From positions 10,732,435 to 10,796,434 of the forward strand of contig CM068546.1 of assembly GCA_035048495.1 (NCBI GenBank): 64,000 nt of DNA. The letters are read 5' to 3'. Shown one piece after another: positions 12,201 through 24,200 of this stretch. This DNA comes from Euptelea pleiosperma (Eukaryota > Streptophyta > Magnoliopsida > Ranunculales > Eupteleaceae). The notes below the pieces were generated by a model. The model searched no databases. It was not told the origin of the DNA and worked only from the letters and a program-made list of their open reading frames with translations. The position numbers and the translations under genes were made by a program. Within the stretch, counting starts at the first letter, position 1; each line of letters opens with the position of its first letter.

Positions 12201-15200
12201 CTAACTGAGCAAGCAAATGTCGAAGAGTCTCAATCACTGAAGCAGAAACAAGAGCAGGTGATGTAATATGAGCGGAAGCAGAACCCTGAAGAGGTTGACT
12301 AGAAGATGGTCCAAGAGTATCCATACTCGCAGAGTGAGCTCTAGAGAATCCAGATGGATTAGGGCGTGGAGGTTTGCCATAAAGAATCCAACACTTGTCT
12401 CTCACATGCCCCAACTTGCCACAGTGATCACAGTTGGGCCTCTCCCTGGAGGGCTTCCCAATAGTGGAAGAAGCATACGATTGACTGGTTGCGAAAGAAG
12501 GAGAAGTCTTCGGCTTCTGGAAGCGCTGGGATTGCGAACTGGAACCACCGTAAGAAGAAGTAATAAGGGCCGATCGCTCGGGAGGAGGATGTGGTGCCAT
12601 AGCACTGCGTCTGCTCTCCTCACTCTGAACCAAGGAATACACTTCTTCTAGTGAAGGTAGATCCCCTCGATTGCTCAGGAGTTGAACCCTAGCCAGTTCA
12701 TACTCGCGATTGAGCCTTGAGAGGAACTCGAAGGCTCGATTATTTTTCACATACTTTTGATAACTGGTGATGTTCTCGGAACTAATTGGTTGGAAAGCGT
12801 GGTAATGATCCAACTCCTCCCATATGCTCCTAAGAGTGGCAAAGTAATCCGAAAGGGACTTCTCCCCTTGCTGAGGGTGAGAGATGTTCTGTTTAAGCTG
12901 GAAAGCTCGTCCAATATTTTGCGGCTGAGAGTATGTATTCCTGGCAGATTCCCAAATCTCGTGAGCAGAATGCAAGAAAAGGAAGCAACGACTGATATGG
13001 GGTTGCATGGAGCTAACGAGCCAAGACATCATAGTGAGATTCTCCATCTCCCATGTTGAGTACAGTGGATCATTAGGTGATTTCGGTTCCTTGGCTCGGC
13101 CCGTAAGGTAACCCATCTTCCCACTGCCACTGATAAACATCTTGGCAGCTTAGAACCATTCCAAATAATTTTTTCCATCCAATTTTACTGTGGTAATCTA
13201 TAAATCCGGGTTCTCCACGGATATGTGAGGCACGGTGTTTCCTTTGACACTGCGAGAAGTGGATCCCGAGCTTACATTTGATTCCGGGTTGTCTTTTGGA
13301 GTAGCCATAACGAAGGCGGGTCACAAAAAACACAACTAGAGATAGATCCTCAGAATTGAAGGTCCTAAAAACAGCAAAGGATGCATAAAAAAAGAGATAA
13401 GAGGTTTAGAACCCAAGGAGAACCCCGCAAAGTTGAAAAATAAGGCTTGGGATACCTAAAAGAGGTGATATCATCACACAAACACAGCAAGGGAGCAATA
13501 AAAAGCTCTATAGGACCATATATCAGTAGCAAATAGCAATTGGAAGGAGTATGTGCTGCTGGTAGGGGGTCCAAGAAGCAAAAAACGCACAAATAGGGCC
13601 AGGCGGTAATTTGATAGAGGAGAAATCCTCATAAGTTGCTCAAATCTTCTTCAAATGGCACATGGTTGAAACCAATGTGTTCCTAGATATGTAGGGAGTC
13701 AATCTCAAGCAAAAAACTCCCATAAGAAACCCTTAAGAGATCGAGAAACACGCTGGTTTAGAAACTCGTAAAAAACGAATATATGAAGGAGATGATCGCA
13801 AAAAATCCTCAAAAAATTACCAAAAAAGAGGAAAAATCACCTTCTATCAAATGGTACAGGATTCGGAAGACCTCGAGTTCCGTGTCCGTACGGCTAATGA
13901 CATTAGGTTGATCTTGACTCTCCTCTGGTTGTACTTCGGTTGTAGATGATGAAGGTAAGCTCTGATACCAAGTTGAAGTTGAGTTGCAGGTTTAGGTTTT
14001 CAAGGAAAGAAGAAGAAGAAAGAAGAGAAAGAAGATATGTCATGCTTGTGTCACATGACTCTCAAAAATATTATTTATATGGAGACCATTCTTACATAGA
14101 CAAGAATACCCTCATAAAGAGAGGTATCTACAAAACTACCCTGTTACATGAAATACGTATAAATACTCATGTGACAATAGTATAGATAGAAACAACCGGT
14201 TTCACTTTTTGTGAGTCGAGCACTTTAAGTCAAAACGCATATCTACCTTTTCGAACCAATGAAGAAAACCATCAGGATCTAAGCTGTCATCAAATTCGAG
14301 GATTTTGAATCACTTTAAATCGTCTCTACAATTCTCGTGGTCACGTCGGGAATCACTTTTGTAATCATCCTCGTCACAAAAATCATGTCCTCCATGATTT
14401 CCATGGCCACGCCCATGTCCTCGACCACCATTGGTATCATGTCTGTGACTGTGTCGGGTAATATTTGATCACTGCCACGATCTCTGCTACCGTACTCAAT
14501 CTCGTGGCATTCCCTACAGTACATTTGGCAAATTCACAGAACTAGGATTATCTTCTCCTGATGAGACGTCCCCATCTTCCTCCCAAGTCCCAATTGATCC
14601 ATTCATGGCAGTCATCACTCATCACCGGCTTGCCATTTAAGCAACTACATAAGTTGTGGGAAACCCTAGTGACTTGTTCAAGTTGTCCAATGCTGTTTTC
14701 TACAGCCCCTTCCAATCTAAGCAAGGAACGATATTTGCATCATTGTTTTTGCATATCAGCAGCATCTTCTCAGTTAAAAATATAAGTCCCAGGATTCAGG
14801 AACTTTGTTTTGATACTGATGATGTGAAACAACAACAAACAACAATAAAGACAGAAAATTGCAAGAACTCTACCCCAAAAAATCAATTCCTCTCAAGAAG
14901 ACTTCTTCAATAGCTTTCAGCAAGAAAGGAAACATAACATACCTTTTTACATGATTTTTGATTGATTTTAAACCATTTATAATCAATGTAAATTCCAAAA
15001 GTCGAAAGTACATATGGTGCTATAAATACATTACTGCACAACTTAACTGATCTACCCATATTACTCCTATATTATTTAGATGTTTTATGATTCCTAAACT
15101 ACCTTTACATTGCTGAAAACAATCAAAAGAAACATTAGCTGTGTTGTCTCTGAAGTTTTGAACAACACCATAAGAGTAATATTAAGACCCAAGGATGCAT

Positions 15201-18200
15201 CAAGTTGACTTTCTAGCCAGATTATCTCCCACTCTAACTCCAGTTGCAATGGTGATTAGGGTTAGGTTTAGAGAGTCAAAGAGAGAACAGAGAGAAGGAT
15301 GTCATGTGATTAGGTCACATGACTCCACCAAAATATATTATATATGGAGAACATTACAAAAGACAAATATACTCCTCAAAGGGAGTATTTACAGAACTAC
15401 CCTTAATACATGGAAATACGTATATGATAACACTCCCCCTCAGGTTGGTGCATAGATATCTCTCATGCCCAACTCGTATAGACACTTGTGCTTGTGAAGT
15501 TGCCAACTGGGAACCCCCTTAGTGAAGACATCGACAACCTTTTCATCAGTCTTCACAAAAGGGGTACACACTTCCCCAGATACAATCTTCTCCCTAATGA
15601 AGTGGCGGTCCACCTCAATGTGCTCAGCTCAATCTTGCTGAACTGGATTGTAAGCAATGCTGATGGCGGCCTTGTTGTCACAGTATAAGCTCACAAACCT
15701 TGAGACCGGAAAACCAAGTTCAACAACCAACATCTTTAACTAGAGCATCTCACACAAGCCATGGGCTATTGCTATGAATTCTGCCTCTGCACTGGATCTG
15801 GCAACAATGGGTTGCTTCTTGCTCCTCCAAGTAACCAGATTGCCCCCAACAGAGGTGCAATACCTCGAGGTAGATCTCCTGTCATCTTTGGTAGCTGCCC
15901 AGTCTGCATCAGTGTACGCTTCTACTCACATGTGGTCATTCTTTTTTAACAGAAGACCTCTACTAGGGGCCGACTTGAGGTACCTCAAGATCCAATGAGT
16001 TGCCTCTAAATGAATATCTCTAGGTGAGTGCGTGTACTGACTGATGACACTCACTGCATAGGCAATGTCTCGTCTAGTCAGGGAGAGATAGATCAATCTC
16101 CCAACTGGTCTCTAGAAGCTCCCTACATCTTGTAGTAGCTCACCATTGGCATTTGCTAACCGGTGATTCTGCTTTATTGGAGTTTCCACTGGCTTGGCTC
16201 CCAACTTACCTGTATCCCTTAATAGATCTTAGACATACTTCCTTTGAGAGATGAAGATCCCTCGGCTGGATCTTGCAACTTTGATTCCCAGGAAGTACTT
16301 GAGAGGTCCTAGATCCTTGGTTTCAAACTCCTCAGCTAACTGATGCTTTAGCTTAGCCACCTCTTCTGCATCATTCCCAGTAAGAATGATGTCATCAACA
16401 TAGACGATGAGTGCAGTGGTGCTCTTCCCTTGGTACTTCACAAATATGTGTAATCGGCTTGACTTTGAGTGTAACCCAGCTTCTTCACTACTAGGGTGAA
16501 TCTCTCGAACCATGCTCTTTGAAATTGCTTAAGCCCATAGAGGGCTTTCTTCAATCGACACACCTTGCTATTGTCTCCTGGTGGGGTGAATCCAGGAGGA
16601 AGCACCACGTATACTTCTTCATGTAGGTCACCATGAAGCAATGCATTCTTTACATCTAACTGATGCAAAGGCCATGCTTGGTTTGTTGCCAATGACAACA
16701 ACACCCTGATGGAGTTCATCTTTGCAACAGGCGCAAAGGTCTCCACATAGTCAATCCCATAGGTCTGAGTGTACCCCTTGGCTACTAATCTCGCCTTGTT
16801 CTTCTCAACTAACCCATCTGCGTTGTACTTGACGGTGAACACCCATCTACAACCAACAGGCTTCTTGCTTCTTGGCAAGTCAACGAGCTCTCATGTTCTA
16901 TTATTGTCTAGGGCTCTGATTTCTTCTACCATAACAACTTTCCATCTAGGTTGTGCCAACCCTTCTACAACGAAAGAAGGAATAGGAATAGTGGAAACAG
17001 ATGGGTGGATCAATTGTGGCTTTCTCCCTTCTGCAATAGACTTTGAGCTCATTTTGAGCTCCAGGGGCGCTATCAGTCGCAGTTGTAGGTTGCGTAAGCG
17101 GAAGGCTCTCAAACTCTAGAGGAGATAGCGATATAGTAGGAAGAGGAACATTCCACCTCTCTTCACTACTACTCTCCCCCTGAAGATAGGCGGAGGAGCA
17201 AAAGGACAGTTCCTCACGAAAGGTGACATCCATAGACACAATCTTCTTCCCGGTTGAAGGATGGTAACACTTAAACCCTTTATGAGTAGGAGAGTAACCA
17301 TGAAACACACTTAAGCGCTTTGGGATCTAGTTTGGTACGATGGGGACCCAGGATGTGTACATAGCATACACATCCAAAGATACGGGGACGAACCATGAAT
17401 AAGGATGAGCTAGGAGCAAGGACCTGAAGATGGGACTTGAAGTTGAGCACACGAGAGGGCATTCTGTTAGTCAAATAGGCAGTCGTCAACACAACATCAG
17501 ACCAATAGGATTTGGGGACATGGAGCCAATCAAAAGAGATCGAGCTACCTCAGTCAGATGACGCATTTTCCTTTCAGCTACACCATTTTGTTGAGAGGTG
17601 TAGTTGCAAGAATTTTGGTGACAAATCCCATGGTCTAAAAAATACTGTTATAGATCCCCTTACAAATATTCTCCACCTTGGTCAGAACGAAAGACCTTGA
17701 TGGAGGCACCATACTGGGTTTGGATCATCTTAAGAAAACCTTTAAAGTTGGAATGAACCTCATCTTTGGTTTTCATAAGATAAACCCAGGTACACCTATT
17801 ATATTCATCTACAAAAGTAACAAAATAGTGGAAGCCAAGAATATATGTAATAGGGGCAGGACCCCACACATCAGAATGCACAAGATCAAAAGAAAGAGCT
17901 TCAATTACCTCTAGAGGGATAAGTAGAACGACAATGCTTTGACAACTAACAAGTCTCACAGTGCAGGTCAGGCAATGAAACAGAAACAAATAAAGCTGAA
18001 AATAAGAGTGTCGTCAACTGAAAGGAGACATGCCTTAGACGGGCATGCCAACATAAAATAGAATCTATCCTACTACTACTACTAGAAGAAGACTGTAGTG
18101 CTGTGGGCTCAGGAAGTCGTCCATCCTGAAGGTAGAGGCCATCAGCCTAATGTCTAGTGCCAATTGTCCTTTTCATCTCTAGGTCCTGAAAGACACAAGT

Positions 18201-21200
18201 AGAAGGAAAGAATGTGACACTGCAGTTCAAGGTTTTAGTTAAAGCACTAACATATAAAAGATTGGAGGTAAATTTGGGCACATGCAAGACAGATGAAAGA
18301 GAAAATTTAGGAGATGGGAAGACATCCCCTTTCTTAGACACAGATGATAAGGTGCCATCTGCAGTCTTTACCTTATCACAACCAGAACAAATGGAATATG
18401 TGAAAAATAAAGAAGACCTGCCCATCATGTGCTCCGAAGCCCCTGAATCAATGATCCAGGTGGGACTAGATGAAGGAGTGGACACATGATGGGCATGTCT
18501 AATGTTACCTAACTGAGCAAAGGAAGTCGAAGGTGTGGCAGAAGGACCATCAAATTGACTGAGTAAGCGCTGATAGTAGCAATCTCGGCAGTAGAGATAC
18601 CACCAGGGGAAGCCATGGTAGAAGAACTCAGCAGTGACTGTCCCTTAGGAGGCAAAGGAGCATCCATACTGGTAGTATGAGCACCAGAAGACCCCGTCAA
18701 GCTAGGGCGATCATGTAACATCCAGCATCGGTCTCTTACATGCCCAAGCTTACGGCAGTAGTCATACTTGGGTCTCTCCCTAGTAGAGGGAGTTGAATGA
18801 TCTTCCAGGGTTAGGGTTTCACAAATACAAGAAGAAGAGAAAGAGAAAACGGAGATGTCCTGTGTATCTCACATGACTCCCAAAACTATTATTTATATGA
18901 AGGCCATTATAAAGACAAAAATACCCCTCACTCTGAGGTATTTACAAGACTACCCTTTACATGTAGAATAGATATAAAATACGTCTCCGATAACACTCCC
19001 CCTCAAGTTGGCGCATATATATCTCGCATGCCCAACTTACTAAGACATCGGTGAAGTTGCCAACTAGGGACTCATTTGGTAAATATATCGTAACTAGCTC
19101 ATCTGTTTGAACGAAAGGAGTATACACCTCTCCAGAGAGGATCTTCTCCCTTATGAAGTGTTGATCAACTTTGATATGCTTGGCCCGATCATGTTGAACA
19201 GAATTGTGAGTGATGCTAATAGCAGCTTGTTGTCACAATACAAGCTGACTGGACCTGAGATAGGAAATCCTAGTTCTGCCACAAGGATTCTCAACCATAT
19301 CATTTCACACAGACCATGTGCCATTGCTCTGAATTCAGCCTCTGCGCTCGATCTAGCAACCACAGACTGTTTCTTACTCCCCCAAGTAACCAAATTGCCC
19401 CCAACAAGAGCACAATAACCTGAGGTAGACCTCCTATTATCTTTGGCACCTGCTCAATCATCATCAGTATATGATTCTATCTTCATGTGGCTATTTCTCT
19501 TAAAAAACAGACCTTGGCCCAGAGTAGACTTGTCATATCTCAAGACCTATGAGCTGCCTCTAGGTGAATGTCCATGGGTTCATGCATGTATTGACTTATC
19601 ACACTCACAGCATAAGCAATATCTAGTCTACTAAGGGAGAGATAGATCAATCTCCCAACCAATCTTTGAAAGCTTCCTATGTCTTGAAGAAGTTCACCAC
19701 CATCATCACCCAACTTGTGATTCTGCTCTAAAGGACTCTCCACAGCTTCGCTCCCAGCTTCCCAAAATCTCTTAACAAGTCTAGAACATATTTTCTCTGA
19801 GAGATGAAGATCCCTTGGCTGGATCTTGCAACCTCTATACCCATAAAATACTTGAGAAGTCCTAGATCTTTGTTCTCAAATTCTTCTGCTAGCTGCCCCT
19901 TTAGTTTGGATACCTCTGCTCTATCATTCCCTGTAAGAATGATGTCATCAACGTAGACAATAAGGGCAGTGGTGCTCCTTTCTTGATTCTTGACAAGCAA
20001 TGTGTGATCCGCCTGGCTCTGTGTATAGCCCAACTTCTTTACTGCCATAGCAAATCTCTCAAACCAGGCTCTTGGGGACAGTTTAGGGCCATAGAGAGCC
20101 TTTCTCAGTCTACACACTTTCCCAATTTCCCCTGGTGAGATGAAACAGGGTGGAGGATCCATGTACACTTCTTTATGTAAGTCACCATGCAGAAAGGCAT
20201 TCTTGACATCTAGCTGATGCAAGGGCCATGACTGGTTTGCTACTAAGGACAGCAGACCCTTATATGGAGTTCATTTTCGCCATTGGTGCAAAGGTCTCTA
20301 CACAATCTATCCCATGATTTTGAGTGTACCCCTTGGCTACCAACCGAGTCTTGTACTTCTCAACTGACCCATCTGCCTTATATTTCTAGTGAGTAAAAGT
20401 AAGCAACAAACTAGGGCAGAAACCCTATTTCAGATCAGAAATATTCACGTATCAGAAATTAATTTTTTCAGAATATTCGAAGGGCTAAAACATCATAAAA
20501 AGGGCCCAAAAATTTTGGCAAAAATCACCATAATTCCTAAAAAATCATATTCGACCAAGAGGTAGGGTTCTGGAGCTGCAACCCGACCTATCCGTACGGT
20601 TGCTAACGTCAGCCGTACGGCATTGATGATGTCATCAGCCTGGCCGAACTCAACTGTAGTTCTCCGTTGATTCTCCTTCAGTGATCTTTAATTGAGGCTT
20701 TGATACCAAGTTGAATGATCTTCTAGGGTTAGGGTTTCACAAATACAAGAAGAAGAGAAGAGAGTGAAGATAGAGAGGAGATGTCATGTGTATCTTACAT
20801 GACTCCCAAAACTATTATTTATATTAAGGCCATTACAAAGACAAAAATGCCCCTTAGTCTGAGGTATTTACAAGACTACCCCTTACATGTAGAATACGTA
20901 TAAAATACGTCTCCGATAACAGAGGGCTTCCCAGCAGGACCAGTAGGAGCATATGACAGAGCGGAAGCAGGATGCTGATAAGGTCAACCCTTCTGAGACT
21001 ACTGAGGCTGGTAGACAGGAGAAGCAGAGGATGTGACCAGTGCTGATCACTCGAAGATTGGATGCTCATCTTGGATAGATATCCGTCGACTCTCCTCACT
21101 CTGAAGGTAGGCATAGACCTCACTGAGAGAGGGAAGATCCACTCTGCTACTAAGGATCTGGACCTAAGCTAGCTCGTACGACGGATTGAGTCTAGAAATG

Positions 21201-24200
21201 AACTCAAATATTCTGCCCTTCTCCACATGCCACTGATATGGAAGAACATCCTCGAGACGTGGAGGCTGATAGACATAATAATAATCGAGCTCCTGCCACA
21301 TGCTGCGGAGAGAGGTGTAGTACTCAACAAGGGACTTCTCCCCCTGTCGGAAACATGAGATACTCTGCTTCAACTGGAAGGCCTTGCCAGTGTTCTGCTA
21401 CTGGGAATAGGTCTTTCTAGTAGTCTCCCAAACCTCCTGAGCCGTGCGTATAAACAAGAAACTTTGGCTCATATCATGCTGCATAGAGTTGAGGTGCCAG
21501 GAATAACTGTAAGGTCATCAGTCTCCCATTGTCAATACGTAGGATCAGTCTTCGCCGGCTCATTTGTATCCCCAGTAACATGGCCCAACTTCCCACGGCC
21601 TCCAATAAATAATCGGGCATCCTGAGCCTACTCCAAATAATTTTTGCTATCTAATTTCGCCGAAGTGATCTGCAATCCGGGGTTCTCGTAAGCCAACTGA
21701 TGCATTGTAGAGCCTCCTGCTCCACTGGAGGTGGCTTCCATGCTCATTTTGGACCCTGAGGGATTACCCGGGACAAGTGGCGGAGTATTCATAACTAATC
21801 AAGTTGATGGAGTGCCAAGGAAATCACAAGAGGGGCATCCGATGGTCGTTGTAAGCACAACAGATCCTTCGTGAAGCATTAAAAGCACTTTGGGAAGGGC
21901 TATTCAACCTGAAACAACACAACAACAGCATATCGATGTCACAAAGCATCAAAGAACCAATCTAAACCATGAAATGAAGTCTGGAACGAAGATCGGGGGG
22001 TTTGGGACCCAACTGACAGTCCAAAGATGCCCAAAATGGGTATAAACAATAACTTCTAGGGGTTGTAATCAACCTAACAACCTCAAATCAACACCAAATT
22101 GAATGAGGTTTGTTCCATTCAATTGCTAACATAGTAGGGGGTCAGATCTGAGCCACAAACAAAGGCAAGAAACCCCCTGTAGATCGTACCAAGCGAAGGA
22201 GACTAAAAACAATTTTTTCGATTTTCAGGTGGAGAAGGGGTCAAAGTCCAGGATAGAGATGAGAGATCTCAAAAAATTCCAAAAAAATCCTAAAAAATAA
22301 AGATCTACCAGGAATAGAAGTTTCCAACAGACCTCGAGATCCGTGTACATAACTCGAGATGTGTGTCTGTACGGCCTATGGCGTCAGCCGTACGGTATAG
22401 TGAGGCATCAGCATTCCCCCGACAATCTTCTCCCCCTGTTGTTCTCAATTCCAAGCTCGGATACCAAGTTGCAATGGTGATTAGGGTTAGAGAGTCAAAA
22501 GAGAGAAGAGAGAAGAAAGGAAAGAGAGAGAAGGATGTCATGTGATTAGGTCACATGACTCCACCAAAATATATTATATAAGGAGAACATTACAAATGAC
22601 AAATATACCTTTCAAAGGGAGTATTTACAGAACTGCCTAATACATGGAAATACGTATATGATAACAACTTCCAATGAGTTTCGTCTTGTCTTGACGACTA
22701 CATTTATTTTCTTTTGTTTGATTGGAAGGTTTCTCAATTGTCTGCATTTAAGGAACCGAGTTTGACATGCAACAGCTAGTGCGCCTATTATTCTTATCTC
22801 AATTAAGGAATCAGGCAATCATGCTTATCTATCATTCTATTGTTTGTTTCAGCTACGGGCCATGTCAAACCCCTACTCTTGGATTTTGTGTGCAACGCTA
22901 CTTGCAAATTATTGCTTTTCAGCCGGAGAAGTTTTGGGCTTTGCACCCTTATATCATAAAAACTGGCTATGAACTTCAACTAGAATGGGATCGCAACAAG
23001 TTGTTTGACTTTGATGTGAGGTCTTCTCTTCTCTAGGTTTTCTGTTGTTTCTATCTAAGCTTTCATCTTTTGATTTTTTCTATTTCTAACACGTTTGTAC
23101 TAAGCACAGGTCAGTGTGATGTTTCAAAAGTTGGTAGCGGAGGATGGCACACTAGAAGTAATTGATATATCAGCAAAAGAAGAGTGTAAAAGTCGTCCTT
23201 CTGGTCTAAACACAGTGAATTTGCTGAAGGTCAGTACAATTGGAACAGCTGATTGTAGCTTTCTTTTTACAATCTTCAAACAAGAAATTATCCAAATTTA
23301 TAAGTTTCAGAATTCCCTTTGGCGGTTTTGAAGATTGTATGAATTAAGTTTTGTACATAACTTCTAGCTAACTATTTATGCGTAAATTGGTTCTTTAAAT
23401 CCTACATGATACTATGTGAAGTAGTATTTACATTTTCTATATTATAAGTTTCGCTCTGGAAATTATTTTCCATAGTGAGTTCTTTGCTTTCAACCTTCTC
23501 TTGAAAAGGTAGTAATCTAGCTTGAAGTGTTTTATACTTTTATCTTGAGTAAGAAATTGGAGTAAATGAGAGCTTGATTGCACTTAACAGTTGAATGCAG
23601 CTAGTCTTGTGCTTATTCCAGTTACAGCCAAATGTTGCAAATCCAATGGTAGCTGTCCTTGTATGTATTCGGCTTTGGCACTTGATTTGGAAATTGTACA
23701 TCATTTCTTACCGTGAGGTCAAAGAGCCAAAAAAGAGAAGACATAATGGCCTGTTACAGATCTTCCTGTATCAGGATCACCGACCTATCAACAACAAAAT
23801 AGGCTAGCAGCAGAATAGAGCATTGTGCTGCTGATAGTCTTCCTTCAGGATAAAAGAGTTCACTAGATGGTGTTTTGTTGATGTACTTGGGATATGTCTT
23901 GCATCATTCTCTGTTTGAGCTGATCGGCTTTAGGTACCCCTCTACTTTGTTTAGGTACCTTTCTTCTTGTTATATATGTAAATCATTTTGTAAAACTCAT
24001 AACTAGTGATGAATTGATACTTACCAAAAAAAAAAAAATACCTAGCGATGAATTGATAAACTATACTGAATATGAAATTTTTATTTATTTAAGAGACATT
24101 TGATTATATGGATTGGAGGAAGTAAAGTAACCTTTCGTTTGTTCAAATTAGATGAAACAATGCAATCTCTTGCTCACAGAAAAATTATGGATTGTAATCC

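Larger units (their letters stand above)
11144..14178 (-). mobile_element. Truncated chimeric Ty1/copia element 3 (family A 5' half)
   Basis: Antisense, with 5' LTR 13971-14178, primer-binding site 13959-13970 (GCTCTGATACCA), leader, gag-protease (13308-11812) and the first part of integrase, ending in the foreign integrase piece at 11144-11527. RT, RNase H and the 3' LTR are absent. It lies inside the gypsy relic between the gag and integrase remnants. Confidence 0.82.
9799..15202 (-). mobile_element. Ty3/gypsy element relic carrying nested insertions
   Basis: Two similar direct repeats of about 400 bp (9799-10214 and 14825-15202) act as LTRs; both end GGATGCATCA on the + strand. Between them, on the minus strand, are a gypsy gag piece near the right LTR (14218-14530) and a gypsy integrase C-terminus near the left LTR (10413-10605), which is the order expected for an antisense gypsy. 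The middle was replaced or filled by a G-tract repeat and chimeric copia element 3. The outermost 10 bp (7680-7689, TGCATAATAG) lie beyond copia element 2. No clear target duplication could be found. Confidence 0.7.
18791..20921 (-). mobile_element. Nested, internally deleted Ty1/copia element 5 (family A), target duplication GAGGG
   Basis: Antisense 2.13-kb element: 3' LTR 18791-18995, polypurine complement CTCCCCCTCAAG, RNase H and RT remnant, leader from about 20390, primer-binding site 20697-20708 (GCTTTGATACCA, one mismatch), 5' LTR 20709-20921. Exact GAGGG copies lie at 18786-18790 and 20922-20926. Gag, protease, integrase and the start of RT are deleted. It landed in gag of element 4 and is therefore younger. 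Confidence 0.92.
18509..21792 (-). pseudogene. Copia gag of element 4, split by element 5
   Basis: ATG at 21790-21792 (MNTPPLVPG). The gag head and EVWET-type motifs run down to 20922, and the zinc-knuckle part with [17 protein letters not shown] codons continues at 18790. The two halves join exactly at the GAGGG target duplicate of element 5. Stops and small deletions interrupt both halves, for example near 21500. Confidence 0.78.
15242..22666 (-). mobile_element. Ty1/copia element 4 (family A) with nested element 5
   Basis: Antisense element with 3' LTR 15242-15432, pol 15433-18485, gag split by element 5 (18509-18790 and 20922-21792), leader 21793-22454, primer-binding site 22455-22466 (one mismatch to the tRNA-Met complement) and 5' LTR 22467-22666. 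Flanks are ACTCC (15237-15241) and ACTTC (22667-22671), a 5-bp duplication with one change. The polypurine tract appears as CTCCCCCTCAGG next to the 3' LTR. Many stops and frameshifts show it is an old copy. Confidence 0.9.

Noticed and set aside
23595..23807. 70-codon frame considered as an extra TOP3B exon
   Set aside because: Exons C and D already join NLLK to VASSALG exactly as in known TOP3B proteins, leaving no missing residues.
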